A DNA stretch of 63,993 nt from an uncultured Atopobium sp. (lineage in GTDB: Bacteria > Actinomycetota > Coriobacteriia > Coriobacteriales > Atopobiaceae), in NCBI GenBank assembly GCA_916715765.1, contig CAKAPG010000007.1:1-63993 (forward strand), written 5' to 3'. Both the position numbers and the translations under genes were made by a program. Below the pieces are notes generated by a model that was not told the origin of the DNA, did not search any database, and worked only from the letters and a program-made list of their open reading frames with translations. This document shows, one piece after another, positions 7,200 through 15,139 of this stretch; the stretch's first letter is position 1, and each line of letters opens with the position of its first letter.

Positions 7200-9638
7200 C
7201 TATCCCTCAATTTTGACTATCGGAGCAAAGCCCTTCATGAGCTTCTTTGTCTTATTAGTGCGTGTAAACTTGACCTCAATAGTATCGCCCTGAACTGCTA
7301 AAACAACACCTGGACCAAAGGTCTTATGAGACACCTGATCTCCCACAGCAAAGCTTGCAGAAGCGCGGGCTGGGTCCTTTTGAATAGGAGCTGGACGTGG
7401 AGCTGGGGCGCCACCGCTAGAGCGCGTACGAGAACCAAAAACGTTTCCACCATAGACTTCTGAACCACGGCCAGAGCCAAAGGTGCCATGACGGTCTCCG
7501 CGCTTGGCCCAGCCAACACCGGAAAATCCTGCGGAGCCAACACCAATAGCTTTAACGTGCTCCTGAGGAATCTCCCCCACAAAACGCGATACGGGATTAG
7601 CCTGAACAGAGCCATAGGTTCTTCTGGTAGACGCATACGTCAAATACAAGCGTTTACGCGCACGCGTAATAGCAACATAGGCCAGCCTGCGCTCTTCTTC
7701 TAGCTGAGCTGCCTCTGCCTCGTAATTTGCATGAGGGAAGATACCCTCCTCCATGCCAGCAACAAATACTGCTGGGAACTCCAGACCCTTTGCAGCGTGA
7801 ATGGTCATAAGTGTTACCGCAGAGGTAGAGCCATCCAAACTGTCAAGGTCAGAACGAAGTGCCAACCATTCCATAAATGCCGGGAGCTTCTCTGCAGCAA
7901 CCTGTGGATGTAGAGCTTCTTCCTGAGGTGCAGAGTCTGGCTCAGCAGCAACACCAGCAAGCGTGCCGGTAGCAGCATCAAAACCAGCCTCACTCAGCGA
8001 AGCAGCATCTTGTGCGTCAAGCGCTCCTGCTTCCCTTAGTTGTTGCAAGCTCTCAAGTGTTTCTTCAACATCGTCGTGAGACTCGTCAAACTCTGCCGCA
8101 ACGCCAAAGAACTCTCGAATGTTCTCGATACGTCCATCAGCCTCAATGGTTTGCTCAGCCTCAAGTGCACGAATAAGACCTGAGCGGTCAATAATTGCCT
8201 CAACTACCTCATCAAGCTCGCCGTCAATATGACGGCCGTGCTCAATAGCTGACGTAAACTCTACCAGCGCATTTCTTACCTTTGCGGTAAGAAGGCTCTC
8301 CTCCATCACACATGCTTCACATGCCGAGAAGAACGACAGGCCGTTATACAGTGCATACGTCTGAATCTTCTGAATGCTTGTTGCACCAATACCGCGACGA
8401 GGCGTGTTGATAACGCGCAGCGCGGCCATATCATCATCAGGGTTTACAACAACCTTAAGGTAGGCCATAACGTCTCTGATCTCTGCACGATCAAAGAATC
8501 GAGTGCCGCCCACAATCTTGTAAGGAACACCTGCTCTCAGCAGCATATCTTCAAGAATACGAGACTGCGCATTAGTACGATAAAACACGGCAATATTGTC
8601 GTATGACGTGCCCTTATCGTGCAGTTTTTCTATCTCAGAGCCAATCCATGCGCCCTCATCACGCTCATCGGATGCCTGATACACCTGGATCTTCTCACCA
8701 TCTCCTTCATCGGTGAAGAGGCGCTTTGGCTTGCGGTGAGAGTTGTGCGCAACAACTGCGTTGGCAGCCGCCAAAATATGTCCTGTTGAGCGGTAGTTTT
8801 GCTCCAGCTTAACAACAACTGCTTCCTCATAGTCTTTCTCGAACGCCAAGATGTTTTTGATGTCTGCGCCACGCCATGAGTAAATGGACTGGTCATCATC
8901 ACCAACGACCATAAGGTTGCGATACTTGGACGCCAAGAGCTTGGTAATTGCGTACTGGACGCCATTGGTATCCTGATACTCGTCAACGTTGATGTAGCGG
9001 AAACGCTCCTGGTATTTGGCAAGCACGTCAGGATACTTAGAGAGCAGCTCAAACGCCTTAACCAGAAGATCGTCAAAGTCCATGGCATTGGCTTTATCCA
9101 AACGAGTCTGGAGCGCGCGATACACGCGGGCTACCACGTGATCCATAGGACTTGCTGCCTGCGCCTCTACATCATCGGGATACAAAAGGGCATTTTTAGC
9201 AGCAGAAATCTTAGAACGAATGGAGTTGAGCGGGAACTGACGGACGTCAATATCCAAATCAGACAGAATAGTCTTTACCAGGCGTTTTGAATCGTCATCA
9301 TCGTAGATAGCAAAATTGGGGCCATAGCCAAGACGCTCACCATCTTCTCTGAGCAGACGAACACACATAGCGTGGAACGTGCAAACCCACATACCACGAA
9401 TATTGTTAGGCAGCAGCGCTTCAAGACGCTCACGCATCTCTGCTGCGGCCTTGTTTGTAAACGTAATGGCCAGAATCTGCCAAGGACGAACGCCTTCATC
9501 GGCAATCATGTGCGCAATTCTAAACGTCAGAACACGCGTCTTTCCCGAACCAGCTCCCGCAAGAACCAGCAAAGGTCCTTGTGTTGTCATAACTGCCTGG
9601 TGCTGGGCAGGGTTTAAACCTTCAAGATCAATCTGCAT
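7200..9638 (-). CDS. pcrA: UvrD/PcrA-type ATP-dependent DNA helicase
   Basis: An 812-residue superfamily 1A 3'-5' helicase acting in excision repair and recombination. Visible motifs: the Q-motif region LNPAQHQAV, Walker A GAGSGKT at 28-34, motif Ia TFTNKAAAEMRERL, Walker B VDEYQDT near residue 220, motif III GDDDQSIYSWRGAD, motif IV LEQNYRS, motif V TIHAAKGLEFPAVF and motif VI YVAITRARKRLYL. An acidic insert near 510-590 and a C-terminal tudor-like segment (GDQVSHKTFGPGVVL onward), usual in PcrA, are present. First gene of its operon, with an AAGGA site before the ATG. Confidence 0.94.
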   Translation of the reverse strand: MQIDLEGLNPAQHQAVMTTQGPLLVLAGAGSGKTRVLTFRIAHMIADEGVRPWQILAITFTNKAAAEMRERLEALLPNNIRGMWVCTFHAMCVRLLREDGERLGYGPNFAIYDDDDSKRLVKTILSDLDIDVRQFPLNSIRSKISAAKNALLYPDDVEAQAASPMDHVVARVYRALQTRLDKANAMDFDDLLVKAFELLSKYPDVLAKYQERFRYINVDEYQDTNGVQYAITKLLASKYRNLMVVGDDDQSIYSWRGADIKNILAFEKDYEEAVVVKLEQNYRSTGHILAAANAVVAHNSHRKPKRLFTDEGDGEKIQVYQASDERDEGAWIGSEIEKLHDKGTSYDNIAVFYRTNAQSRILEDMLLRAGVPYKIVGGTRFFDRAEIRDVMAYLKVVVNPDDDMAALRVINTPRRGIGATSIQKIQTYALYNGLSFFSACEACVMEESLLTAKVRNALVEFTSAIEHGRHIDGELDEVVEAIIDRSGLIRALEAEQTIEADGRIENIREFFGVAAEFDESHDDVEETLESLQQLREAGALDAQDAASLSEAGFDAATGTLAGVAAEPDSAPQEEALHPQVAAEKLPAFMEWLALRSDLDSLDGSTSAVTLMTIHAAKGLEFPAVFVAGMEEGIFPHANYEAEAAQLEEERRLAYVAITRARKRLYLTYASTRRTYGSVQANPVSRFVGEIPQEHVKAIGVGSAGFSGVGWAKRGDRHGTFGSGRGSEVYGGNVFGSRTRSSGGAPAPRPAPIQKDPARASASFAVGDQVSHKTFGPGVVLAVQGDTIEVKFTRTNKTKKLMKGFAPIVKIEG

Positions 9639-9674
9639 TGCGCCATCCTTGTGTCAATCATTCTTAGAATAAAA

Positions 9675-9696
9675 GTGTACCCCGATAACCGGACAT
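9675..9696 (-). promoter_or_regulatory. Candidate promoter block upstream of pcrA
   Basis: Minus-strand ATGTCCGGTTATCGGGGTAC followed by ACTT matches the block upstream of amaP (3668-3690) at most positions. The GGGGTACACT part resembles an extended -10 element. The location, 37-58 bases before the pcrA start, fits a promoter. Confidence 0.35.
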
Positions 9697-9730
9697 TAAT
9701 TGCGCTCGTTTCTGTTGCCTCCACAATAAA

Positions 9731-9758
9731 AAACCGGCCCCCAAAAGAGAGCCGGTTT
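9731..9758 (-). terminator. Terminator of the LPYTG surface protein gene
   Basis: AAACCGGC pairs with GCCGGTTT around a 12-base loop. On the minus strand the stem is followed by TTTTTT, so it ends transcription coming from the surface protein gene at 9830. Confidence 0.8.
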
Positions 9759-9829
9759 ATCTGCATAAACGCTGCTATTGAACTTCTACACATGTATGGT
9801 GAGAAGATCTTCTAGACCAAACGCCTGCC

Positions 9830-11350
9830 TTAGTTCATGGAGTTTGTCTGACGGCTCTTTGCGCGAGCAACAACTGCCAGAGCAATTACACCTCCTGCAA
9901 CACATGCCATAACGATGGCACTGAGTGTGTGGTTCTCATCACCGGTGTATGGAAGTGCAGGGCCGCCATAGTATGGGATAGCTGCAGGATTTGGAACGCC
10001 TGGGAAACTTGGTGCAAGAGGATTCCTTGGTGTACCAGGAGTGCTTGGGGTTCCTGGATTTTCTGGAGTTCCTGGATTTTCTGGAGTTCCTGGATTTTCT
10101 GGAGTAGCAGGGTTTTCTGGAGTTACAGGAGCAACTGGCTCTGGCTCCCACTCTGCAACAAGAACAACCTTAGGAGTGGTGGTGGTAAGGGTTACCTGGT
10201 CTCCTGCCTGATAAGTGGTGCCGTCAAGCTTCCAACCCTTGAAGACGTAGCCATCGCGAGTTGGAACGGTAGCAGAGACAGTCTCGTTCTTAGGATCGGT
10301 GAGAGAGTCTGCAGTGTTGCTATCAATACCAAAGTAACCGCTCTGTGCTGCAGGAGCTCCAGTACCGCCGTTTGCGTCGTAGCTGAGCTCATACTCCTGG
10401 TTCCAAACAGCAGTCAGGGTATAAGGGCTTCTCATGTTAAAGACCGTAGTCTCAGAAACATAGCGCTTATCGCCAGCTGGGTTGTTGTTTGCATCTGCAG
10501 GAACAGCAGAAGCACCAACATAGCGGAAGTGGTTATCAACGTAAGAACGCTTCCAGAACTCAAACTTATAACCATCGCGAACTGGCACATCCTCAATGAT
10601 GTTGTACTCAGCAAAGCCGTAAGTGCGAGGGTTATTTGGAGTCTTGGACTCTGTATAAGTTGCGTTGCCGTAGATGGTGCCGCCATTTGCATCATAAATG
10701 AGCTGGTTTACTGCAGATGGCGTTGGAGTAGGTGTGGGAGTTGGAGTTGTCTCTGCAGGAATAACGTGGATGTGATAGCCAACCCACATGAGGTGAGTGG
10801 TGTTGCCACCAACGTTAGCAGGGTCCGTTGAATCTCCCTGCATAGTAACAAGGAAGAAAACGGTAGCAGGCTGGTTAGCAGGAGTTACTTGACGGCCAGT
10901 GAACTGAAAATAGAACTGACCACCATTATTGGTAACAGTATTGCTGTTTCCATAGAATGCATATGTAAAGTCATTATCAGTAGCTGGAAGCTCTGGATAA
11001 GGAGCGGCGGTGACCAGCGTAGTGGTTACACCAAAAGGAGCAAAACCAGGACGAGTAGTGGTGTAGTGAGAATACGCACCGGTGTCTCTAATGGTCTGAC
11101 CAACGCGAACGACAATCTCGCCATACTGACCAGGAACAGGGGTCTGGTGACCTGTGCGCTGTGGATTGTCAGTGAGGAACCTAGACGTATCAGCATTGCC
11201 ATCAGCAGAGAAAATTGAAACCTTTACACCTGGTGTAGAAGTATCAATAGGGTCTGCAAATGCGAGTTTTGGAGTAGCAACAGCAAAAACTGCAACCAGT
11301 GCAAGCGCAGCTGCACACGCAATCCTCTGAAGTGTCTTAAAGTGACGCAT
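9830..11350 (-). CDS. LPYTG-anchored surface protein with InlB-type repeats
   Basis: This 506-residue protein carries a full sortase address. It has an N-terminal signal peptide (residues 1-32, cleaved near AFA|D), and at the C-terminus LPYTG, a hydrophobic helix (LSAIVMACVAGGVIALAVV) and a basic tail. After a unique N-terminal domain (about 33-200) and a PTPTPTPTP linker come two InlB B-repeat/Flg_new-like domains, each with YDANGGT and closing with TAVW or VAEW. A Pro/Asn/Gly/Thr wall-spanning spacer follows (ENPGTP repeated). The start has AGGAGG five bases upstream. Expected location is covalent attachment to peptidoglycan; ligand unknown. The repeat units in the spacer could vary in copy number between strains. 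Confidence 0.9.
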   Translation of the reverse strand: MRHFKTLQRIACAAALALVAVFAVATPKLAFADPIDTSTPGVKVSIFSADGNADTSRFLTDNPQRTGHQTPVPGQYGEIVVRVGQTIRDTGAYSHYTTTRPGFAPFGVTTTLVTAAPYPELPATDNDFTYAFYGNSNTVTNNGGQFYFQFTGRQVTPANQPATVFFLVTMQGDSTDPANVGGNTTHLMWVGYHIHVIPAETTPTPTPTPTPSAVNQLIYDANGGTIYGNATYTESKTPNNPRTYGFAEYNIIEDVPVRDGYKFEFWKRSYVDNHFRYVGASAVPADANNNPAGDKRYVSETTVFNMRSPYTLTAVWNQEYELSYDANGGTGAPAAQSGYFGIDSNTADSLTDPKNETVSATVPTRDGYVFKGWKLDGTTYQAGDQVTLTTTTPKVVLVAEWEPEPVAPVTPENPATPENPGTPENPGTPENPGTPSTPGTPRNPLAPSFPGVPNPAAIPYYGGPALPYTGDENHTLSAIVMACVAGGVIALAVVARAKSRQTNSMN

Positions 11351-11510
11351 GAAACCTCCTGGAACTATTACAAGTAATTACGTACTCTTACGGCCAAAAT
11401 TCAGCTGCAAGAGCATATAGGACAAGGCAACTCTTAGTAAATGAACCCAGAGCGATTACATATATCTTTCATAGGTTTTCCACGTATTTTCCATATGTTT
11501 TGGCATAAAA

Positions 11511-11537
11511 AAGCGCGGCGAGAAACTCACCGCGCTT
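11511..11537 (-). terminator. Terminator of uppP, containing the GGCGAGAA octamer
   Basis: AAGCGCGG pairs with CCGCGCTT around an 11-base loop. On the minus strand a TTTTTT run follows. One copy of the over-represented octamer (GGCGAGAA) spans the stem-loop junction. Confidence 0.8.
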
Positions 11538-11572
11538 GAATGCATATGTTGTAACGCTTATCAGTTAAAAAC

Positions 11573-12505
11573 TTACTTAACAAGCAGGAAGTATGCGATA
11601 ACTGCAATACCCAGAATAATGCGATACACGCCAAAAGGCTTGAAATCATGCTTGCGGACATAGCCCATAAGCGCACGAACCATAACAAGCGAAACAATAA
11701 AGGCTACCAAGCAACCAACACCCAAAATAATTGCCTCGGAAGCAGTGAAGGTGTTGCCCTTCATAAAGTAGCGCACAAGCCTCAAAGCAGAAGCGCCGGC
11801 CATAGTAGGAATTGCCAGGAAGAACGTAAACTCAGCAGCTACAGCCCTTGAACAACCAAGTGCCAAGCCGCCAAGAATGGTTGCACCTGATCTTGAAGTG
11901 CCTGGAACAATTGCAAGTACCTGGAAAACGCCAATGCCAAGTGCGGCCTTCCAGTCAAGATTGTCAATGTCTTGCACGCGGGCCAGGTTGTCGGCTGAAG
12001 GGGCCTTCAGGGATGCGGCGGCGTCTGGACGCATGTGTTTACCGCGAGGTGCTTCAACCTTTACAGTTGCAGCGACCTTCTCGCGATGTAGCTCAAGCAC
12101 AATGAAGATGATGCCGTAGAAAATAAGGGTTGCAGCAATAACAAAAGGGCTTCCAAGATGCTCTTCGATGAAGTCGTTGAGCGGCAGACCAATTGCTGCT
12201 GCAGGAACGCAGCTAACCACCACTTTTGCCCAGAGTTTCCAGGTAGAGCGCTTCTCGTCCTTAGATTTCTTTGGCGAGAAGGGATTAAGCTTGTGGAAAA
12301 ATCCCACACATACTGCAAGAATTGCGCCAAGCTGAATAACAACTAGGAACATATTCCAGAAGTCTTCAGAAACATTGAGTGGTAAGAACTGATTGAGTAG
12401 CAGCATATGGCCTGTTGATGAGATGGGTAGCCACTCGGTAATACCCTCAACCACGCCAAATAACGCTGATTTAAGCGCTTCAATCCACAAAATTGCCGAC
12501 TCCAC
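11573..12505 (-). CDS. uppP: Undecaprenyl-diphosphate phosphatase
   Basis: This 310-residue polytopic protein of the UppP/BacA family regenerates undecaprenyl phosphate for cell-wall synthesis and gives low-level bacitracin resistance. Signatures: EGITEWLPISSTGH at residues 20-33 (catalytic Glu and His region) and PGTSRSGATILGGL near residue 200 with the catalytic Arg. A hydrophilic insert at about 140-180 is longer than in E. coli UppP. Start is GTG at 12505 with AAGGAGG five bases upstream. Confidence 0.94.
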   Translation of the reverse strand: MESAILWIEALKSALFGVVEGITEWLPISSTGHMLLLNQFLPLNVSEDFWNMFLVVIQLGAILAVCVGFFHKLNPFSPKKSKDEKRSTWKLWAKVVVSCVPAAAIGLPLNDFIEEHLGSPFVIAATLIFYGIIFIVLELHREKVAATVKVEAPRGKHMRPDAAASLKAPSADNLARVQDIDNLDWKAALGIGVFQVLAIVPGTSRSGATILGGLALGCSRAVAAEFTFFLAIPTMAGASALRLVRYFMKGNTFTASEAIILGVGCLVAFIVSLVMVRALMGYVRKHDFKPFGVYRIILGIAVIAYFLLVK

Positions 12506-12629
12506 TAAAACCTCCTTGGGGACTGATTACGAACCTATTGTACGCAATCCGTTCGCCCTTTCTTTTTCTACCGTTCACGGCTTTATCTAACGACTTTACT
12601 ACTTTAAAAGTGCCTTGTTTTCTGCAAAG

Positions 12630-12659
12630 TTGGCATTTGGAGCCAAAAACAAGTAGAAT
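12630..12659 (+). promoter_or_regulatory. Promoter of the muralytic protein gene
   Basis: TTGGCA (12630) and TAGAAT (12654) are separated by 18 bases, a good vegetative promoter. Transcription would start near 12666 and leave a leader of about 130 bases before the start codon. The leader has pairable segments but matches no riboswitch class I can name. The rest of the spacer 12506-12629 shows nothing else. Confidence 0.5.
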
Positions 12660-12798
12660 TGACACCCTCGCACGAGCGGAGAGAAGCGATTATGCGTATT
12701 TTGGAGGTCAAGTGTTATCTGACCTCGCGCTTGAAGCCAGTAATGAGTGGATAGCACAACATGCGTACTAATCGGAAGCCCCAATCGCGGAGGTCGAT

Positions 12799-13872
12799 TT
12801 GAACAAATATATGCGTCATAGACGCTTACCTTCATGCTCTACCCTTATGACAGCACTTCTTGTAGCAGTGCTTGTTGCTAATACCTTTTTGTTTGGCGTC
12901 TCAAGAGCTCAGGCAGAGACTCTTGAAGAGCTCCAGGCCAAGGTAGAGCAGACCAATTCTGATTATGATGCCGCTAACCAACGCGTAGCTGAGCTGCAAA
13001 AGCAGATTGCAGACAATGAGGCACGTATTGCAGAGATTGAACAGCAGCTCCCAGAGCAGCGCTTAAAAGCTGCAGAGTCTATTAGAGCTATGTATCGTAT
13101 GCAGCAGGGCTCCATGGGAATTATTGATCTGCTTTTATCGGCAGATAACTTTAATGATTTGATTGCTGTTGTTCAGTATCTTGAGATTATCCAGAACAAA
13201 AATTCAGATGCTATCAACCACCTTGTTGACCTTAGCAAAGAGCTTTCTGAGACTCAGTCATCTTTAAATGCACAGATGGCAGAGGCAGAAGAGCAGAAGA
13301 AGGCTGCTGAGGATGCTATGAATGCAGCAATTGCAACAAGAGAGCAGTTGCAAGCAGAGCAGGCTGCGCAGGCAGCAGCAGAGGCAGCAGCTGCAGAAGA
13401 GGCGCTGAAAGAAGCTTCTACTGAGACTACCTTTACCAACGCTTCTGGTAACACCACTGAGGTCACTACCCCATCAACTCCTTCGGCTCAAAATGTTGAC
13501 TGGTCAAGCGATAAGACCAACTTTGTAAGCAGCTGGGGTGCTCGAATTGATGCGTATCTTGCTGGTTCCCCTCTTGCTGGCTACGGCTCAACCTTTGCTG
13601 AGGCTGCATGGGCCTACGGCGTTGATCCGCGTCTCTCACCTGCTATTTCAGCAGTTGAGAGTACAAAGGGTAGGTATAACTTCCTCCCCTACAACGCATG
13701 GGGTTGGGGTTCTGCTAGCTGGGGTAGCTGGGAAGAGGCTATCTGGGATCACACAGCTGGTCTTGCTGCTGGCTACGGCGGAAGGCTTTCTGTTTCTGGC
13801 GCTGCAAAGTACAACCCAGCAAATCCAAACGGCTGGTACTCGGCAGTTCTTACGCAGATGGAGCTCATCTAA
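12799..13872 (+). CDS. Secreted coiled-coil protein with lysozyme-like domain (peptidoglycan hydrolase)
   Basis: A 357-residue exported protein. Start is TTG at 12799, chosen because GGAGG lies five bases upstream; the in-frame ATG at 12811 is too far from it. Signal sequence about residues 1-40, ending AQA|E. Residues 41-205 form a long coiled coil of the PcsB/CwlO type (ELQAKVEQ, ELQKQIADNEARIAEIEQQL), with an Ala/Glu-rich end and a Thr/Ser linker. Residues 235-357 are a lysozyme/glucosaminidase-like domain: GVDPRLSPAISAVEST with the probable catalytic Glu, then YNAWGWG and WEEAIWDHTAGLAAGY. PcsB-like coiled coils are normally controlled by FtsEX; no ftsEX is nearby. Likely a cell-separation hydrolase. 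Confidence 0.8.
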   Translation: MNKYMRHRRLPSCSTLMTALLVAVLVANTFLFGVSRAQAETLEELQAKVEQTNSDYDAANQRVAELQKQIADNEARIAEIEQQLPEQRLKAAESIRAMYRMQQGSMGIIDLLLSADNFNDLIAVVQYLEIIQNKNSDAINHLVDLSKELSETQSSLNAQMAEAEEQKKAAEDAMNAAIATREQLQAEQAAQAAAEAAAAEEALKEASTETTFTNASGNTTEVTTPSTPSAQNVDWSSDKTNFVSSWGARIDAYLAGSPLAGYGSTFAEAAWAYGVDPRLSPAISAVESTKGRYNFLPYNAWGWGSASWGSWEEAIWDHTAGLAAGYGGRLSVSGAAKYNPANPNGWYSAVLTQMELI

Positions 13873-13903
13873 GCTTCTGGCCACATAACCTTTAGAGAAC
13901 GTT

Positions 13904-13934
13904 AAAACCCCGCAGTTTACCTGCGGGGTTTTTT
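13904..13934. terminator. Bidirectional terminator between convergent genes
   Basis: AAAACCCCGCAG pairs with CTGCGGGGTTTT (12 base pairs, five-base loop) followed by more T. It serves the muralytic gene on the plus strand and, through the A run on the other side, the EamA gene on the minus strand. Confidence 0.9.
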
Positions 13935-13948
13935 GTTGTCGAGTGCGG

Positions 13949-14944
13949 CTACGCGGTGAACACGACCATGGCGAGGATGAGGGCAAAGCCGATGAGGTCG
14001 GCAACGCTAAAGGTGATTCCTAGCACCAGTACGGTGGTGATGGTTGCCATAACGGGCTCGATAGTACCCAGAAGAACAGCCCTGAGTGAGCCTGCGTCCT
14101 TAACGCCCTGCAGGTAAAGGCCGTACGCCAAGAATGTTCCCACCAGCACGCCAATGACTACCAGCAAAACACCAAAGGCGTCCAGCTGAGGCATGTGATT
14201 CCAAGGTTGATAAAACACGGCAATGAGCGTGCCAGAGAACAAAAACGCAAGTCCGTTTACGGTAAAGCTTCCCCACTTTTCCATCAAAGGCTTGGGCAAA
14301 ATGGAGAGGGCCGCCTGAGCAAATGCACACATAACGCACCAGAAAACACCTGATGTTGGCAGGTTAAGCGTGCCGGGATTTCCTCCTGTTACCAAGAGAT
14401 ATGTGCCAATAAGCGCCAAAACAATGCCAAGAATCTCGCGGCGGCGAGGCCAGCGCCTACCAACCGCGCACACAAAGGCCAAAACGCCCAACATACCTAA
14501 CGACTGCATGATGGTTGCAGTTCCAGAATTAGTAGCATTAACTGCGTAAATGTAAGCAACTTGCGAGAATAGAATGGCAAACAAACTGACTACAAAAATC
14601 TTTACCAACTCTTTTGGCTGCTTAATGACGGTTGTGAGATTTTTTCTATCAAACGCAAAAGCAGTTCCCAAGAATAACCAGCAGGCACAAAGCTCGCGAA
14701 TATCAATCAGCCACATGGGATCAACATGATAGGTATCGAGCAGGTATTTTGCGGCGGTTCCAAATGCGCCCCAGGAAGCTCCGCCAATCAAGACAAACAG
14801 CATTCCTCGATAGATTTTCTTCTTATTATCAGGGGTTATTTCAGCGTCGTCGCTACCAAGTGCTTCCTCTTCTACTGGAGTATCTATAACGTCTGCAGTC
14901 TTAGAAGACTCCACATCACTCTTATTAGAAATGAAATCATTCAT
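13949..14944 (-). CDS. EamA/DMT family transporter
   Basis: A 331-residue membrane protein with a hydrophilic acidic N-terminal tail (about residues 1-45) and ten predicted membrane helices in two EamA repeats (about 48-180 and 200-330). Typical features: GGASWGAFGTAAKYLLD, YAVNATNSGTATIMQSLG at the end of the first repeat and GSLRAVLLGTIEPVMATI in the second. Members export amino acids or other small metabolites; the substrate cannot be told. It converges with the muralytic gene and is divergent from the M16C protease gene. Confidence 0.88.
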   Translation of the reverse strand: MNDFISNKSDVESSKTADVIDTPVEEEALGSDDAEITPDNKKKIYRGMLFVLIGGASWGAFGTAAKYLLDTYHVDPMWLIDIRELCACWLFLGTAFAFDRKNLTTVIKQPKELVKIFVVSLFAILFSQVAYIYAVNATNSGTATIMQSLGMLGVLAFVCAVGRRWPRRREILGIVLALIGTYLLVTGGNPGTLNLPTSGVFWCVMCAFAQAALSILPKPLMEKWGSFTVNGLAFLFSGTLIAVFYQPWNHMPQLDAFGVLLVVIGVLVGTFLAYGLYLQGVKDAGSLRAVLLGTIEPVMATITTVLVLGITFSVADLIGFALILAMVVFTA

Positions 14945-15139
14945 CTGGGTATAAATCTTTCATTACAAAATACGGATACAAGTGTCACTTTTTCTTTGAC
15001 GCGGTAGTATCACAATAACAAAAATCCACCTTTCCCTGCTCCGTGCAGAGCCTTAGGTCTCTAAACGGCTCAGTTAGGGCAAGATGGTCCCAAAAACGGC
15101 AATGATGCTCACGTAAGTTTTCGTATAGATTGGCAGCTT

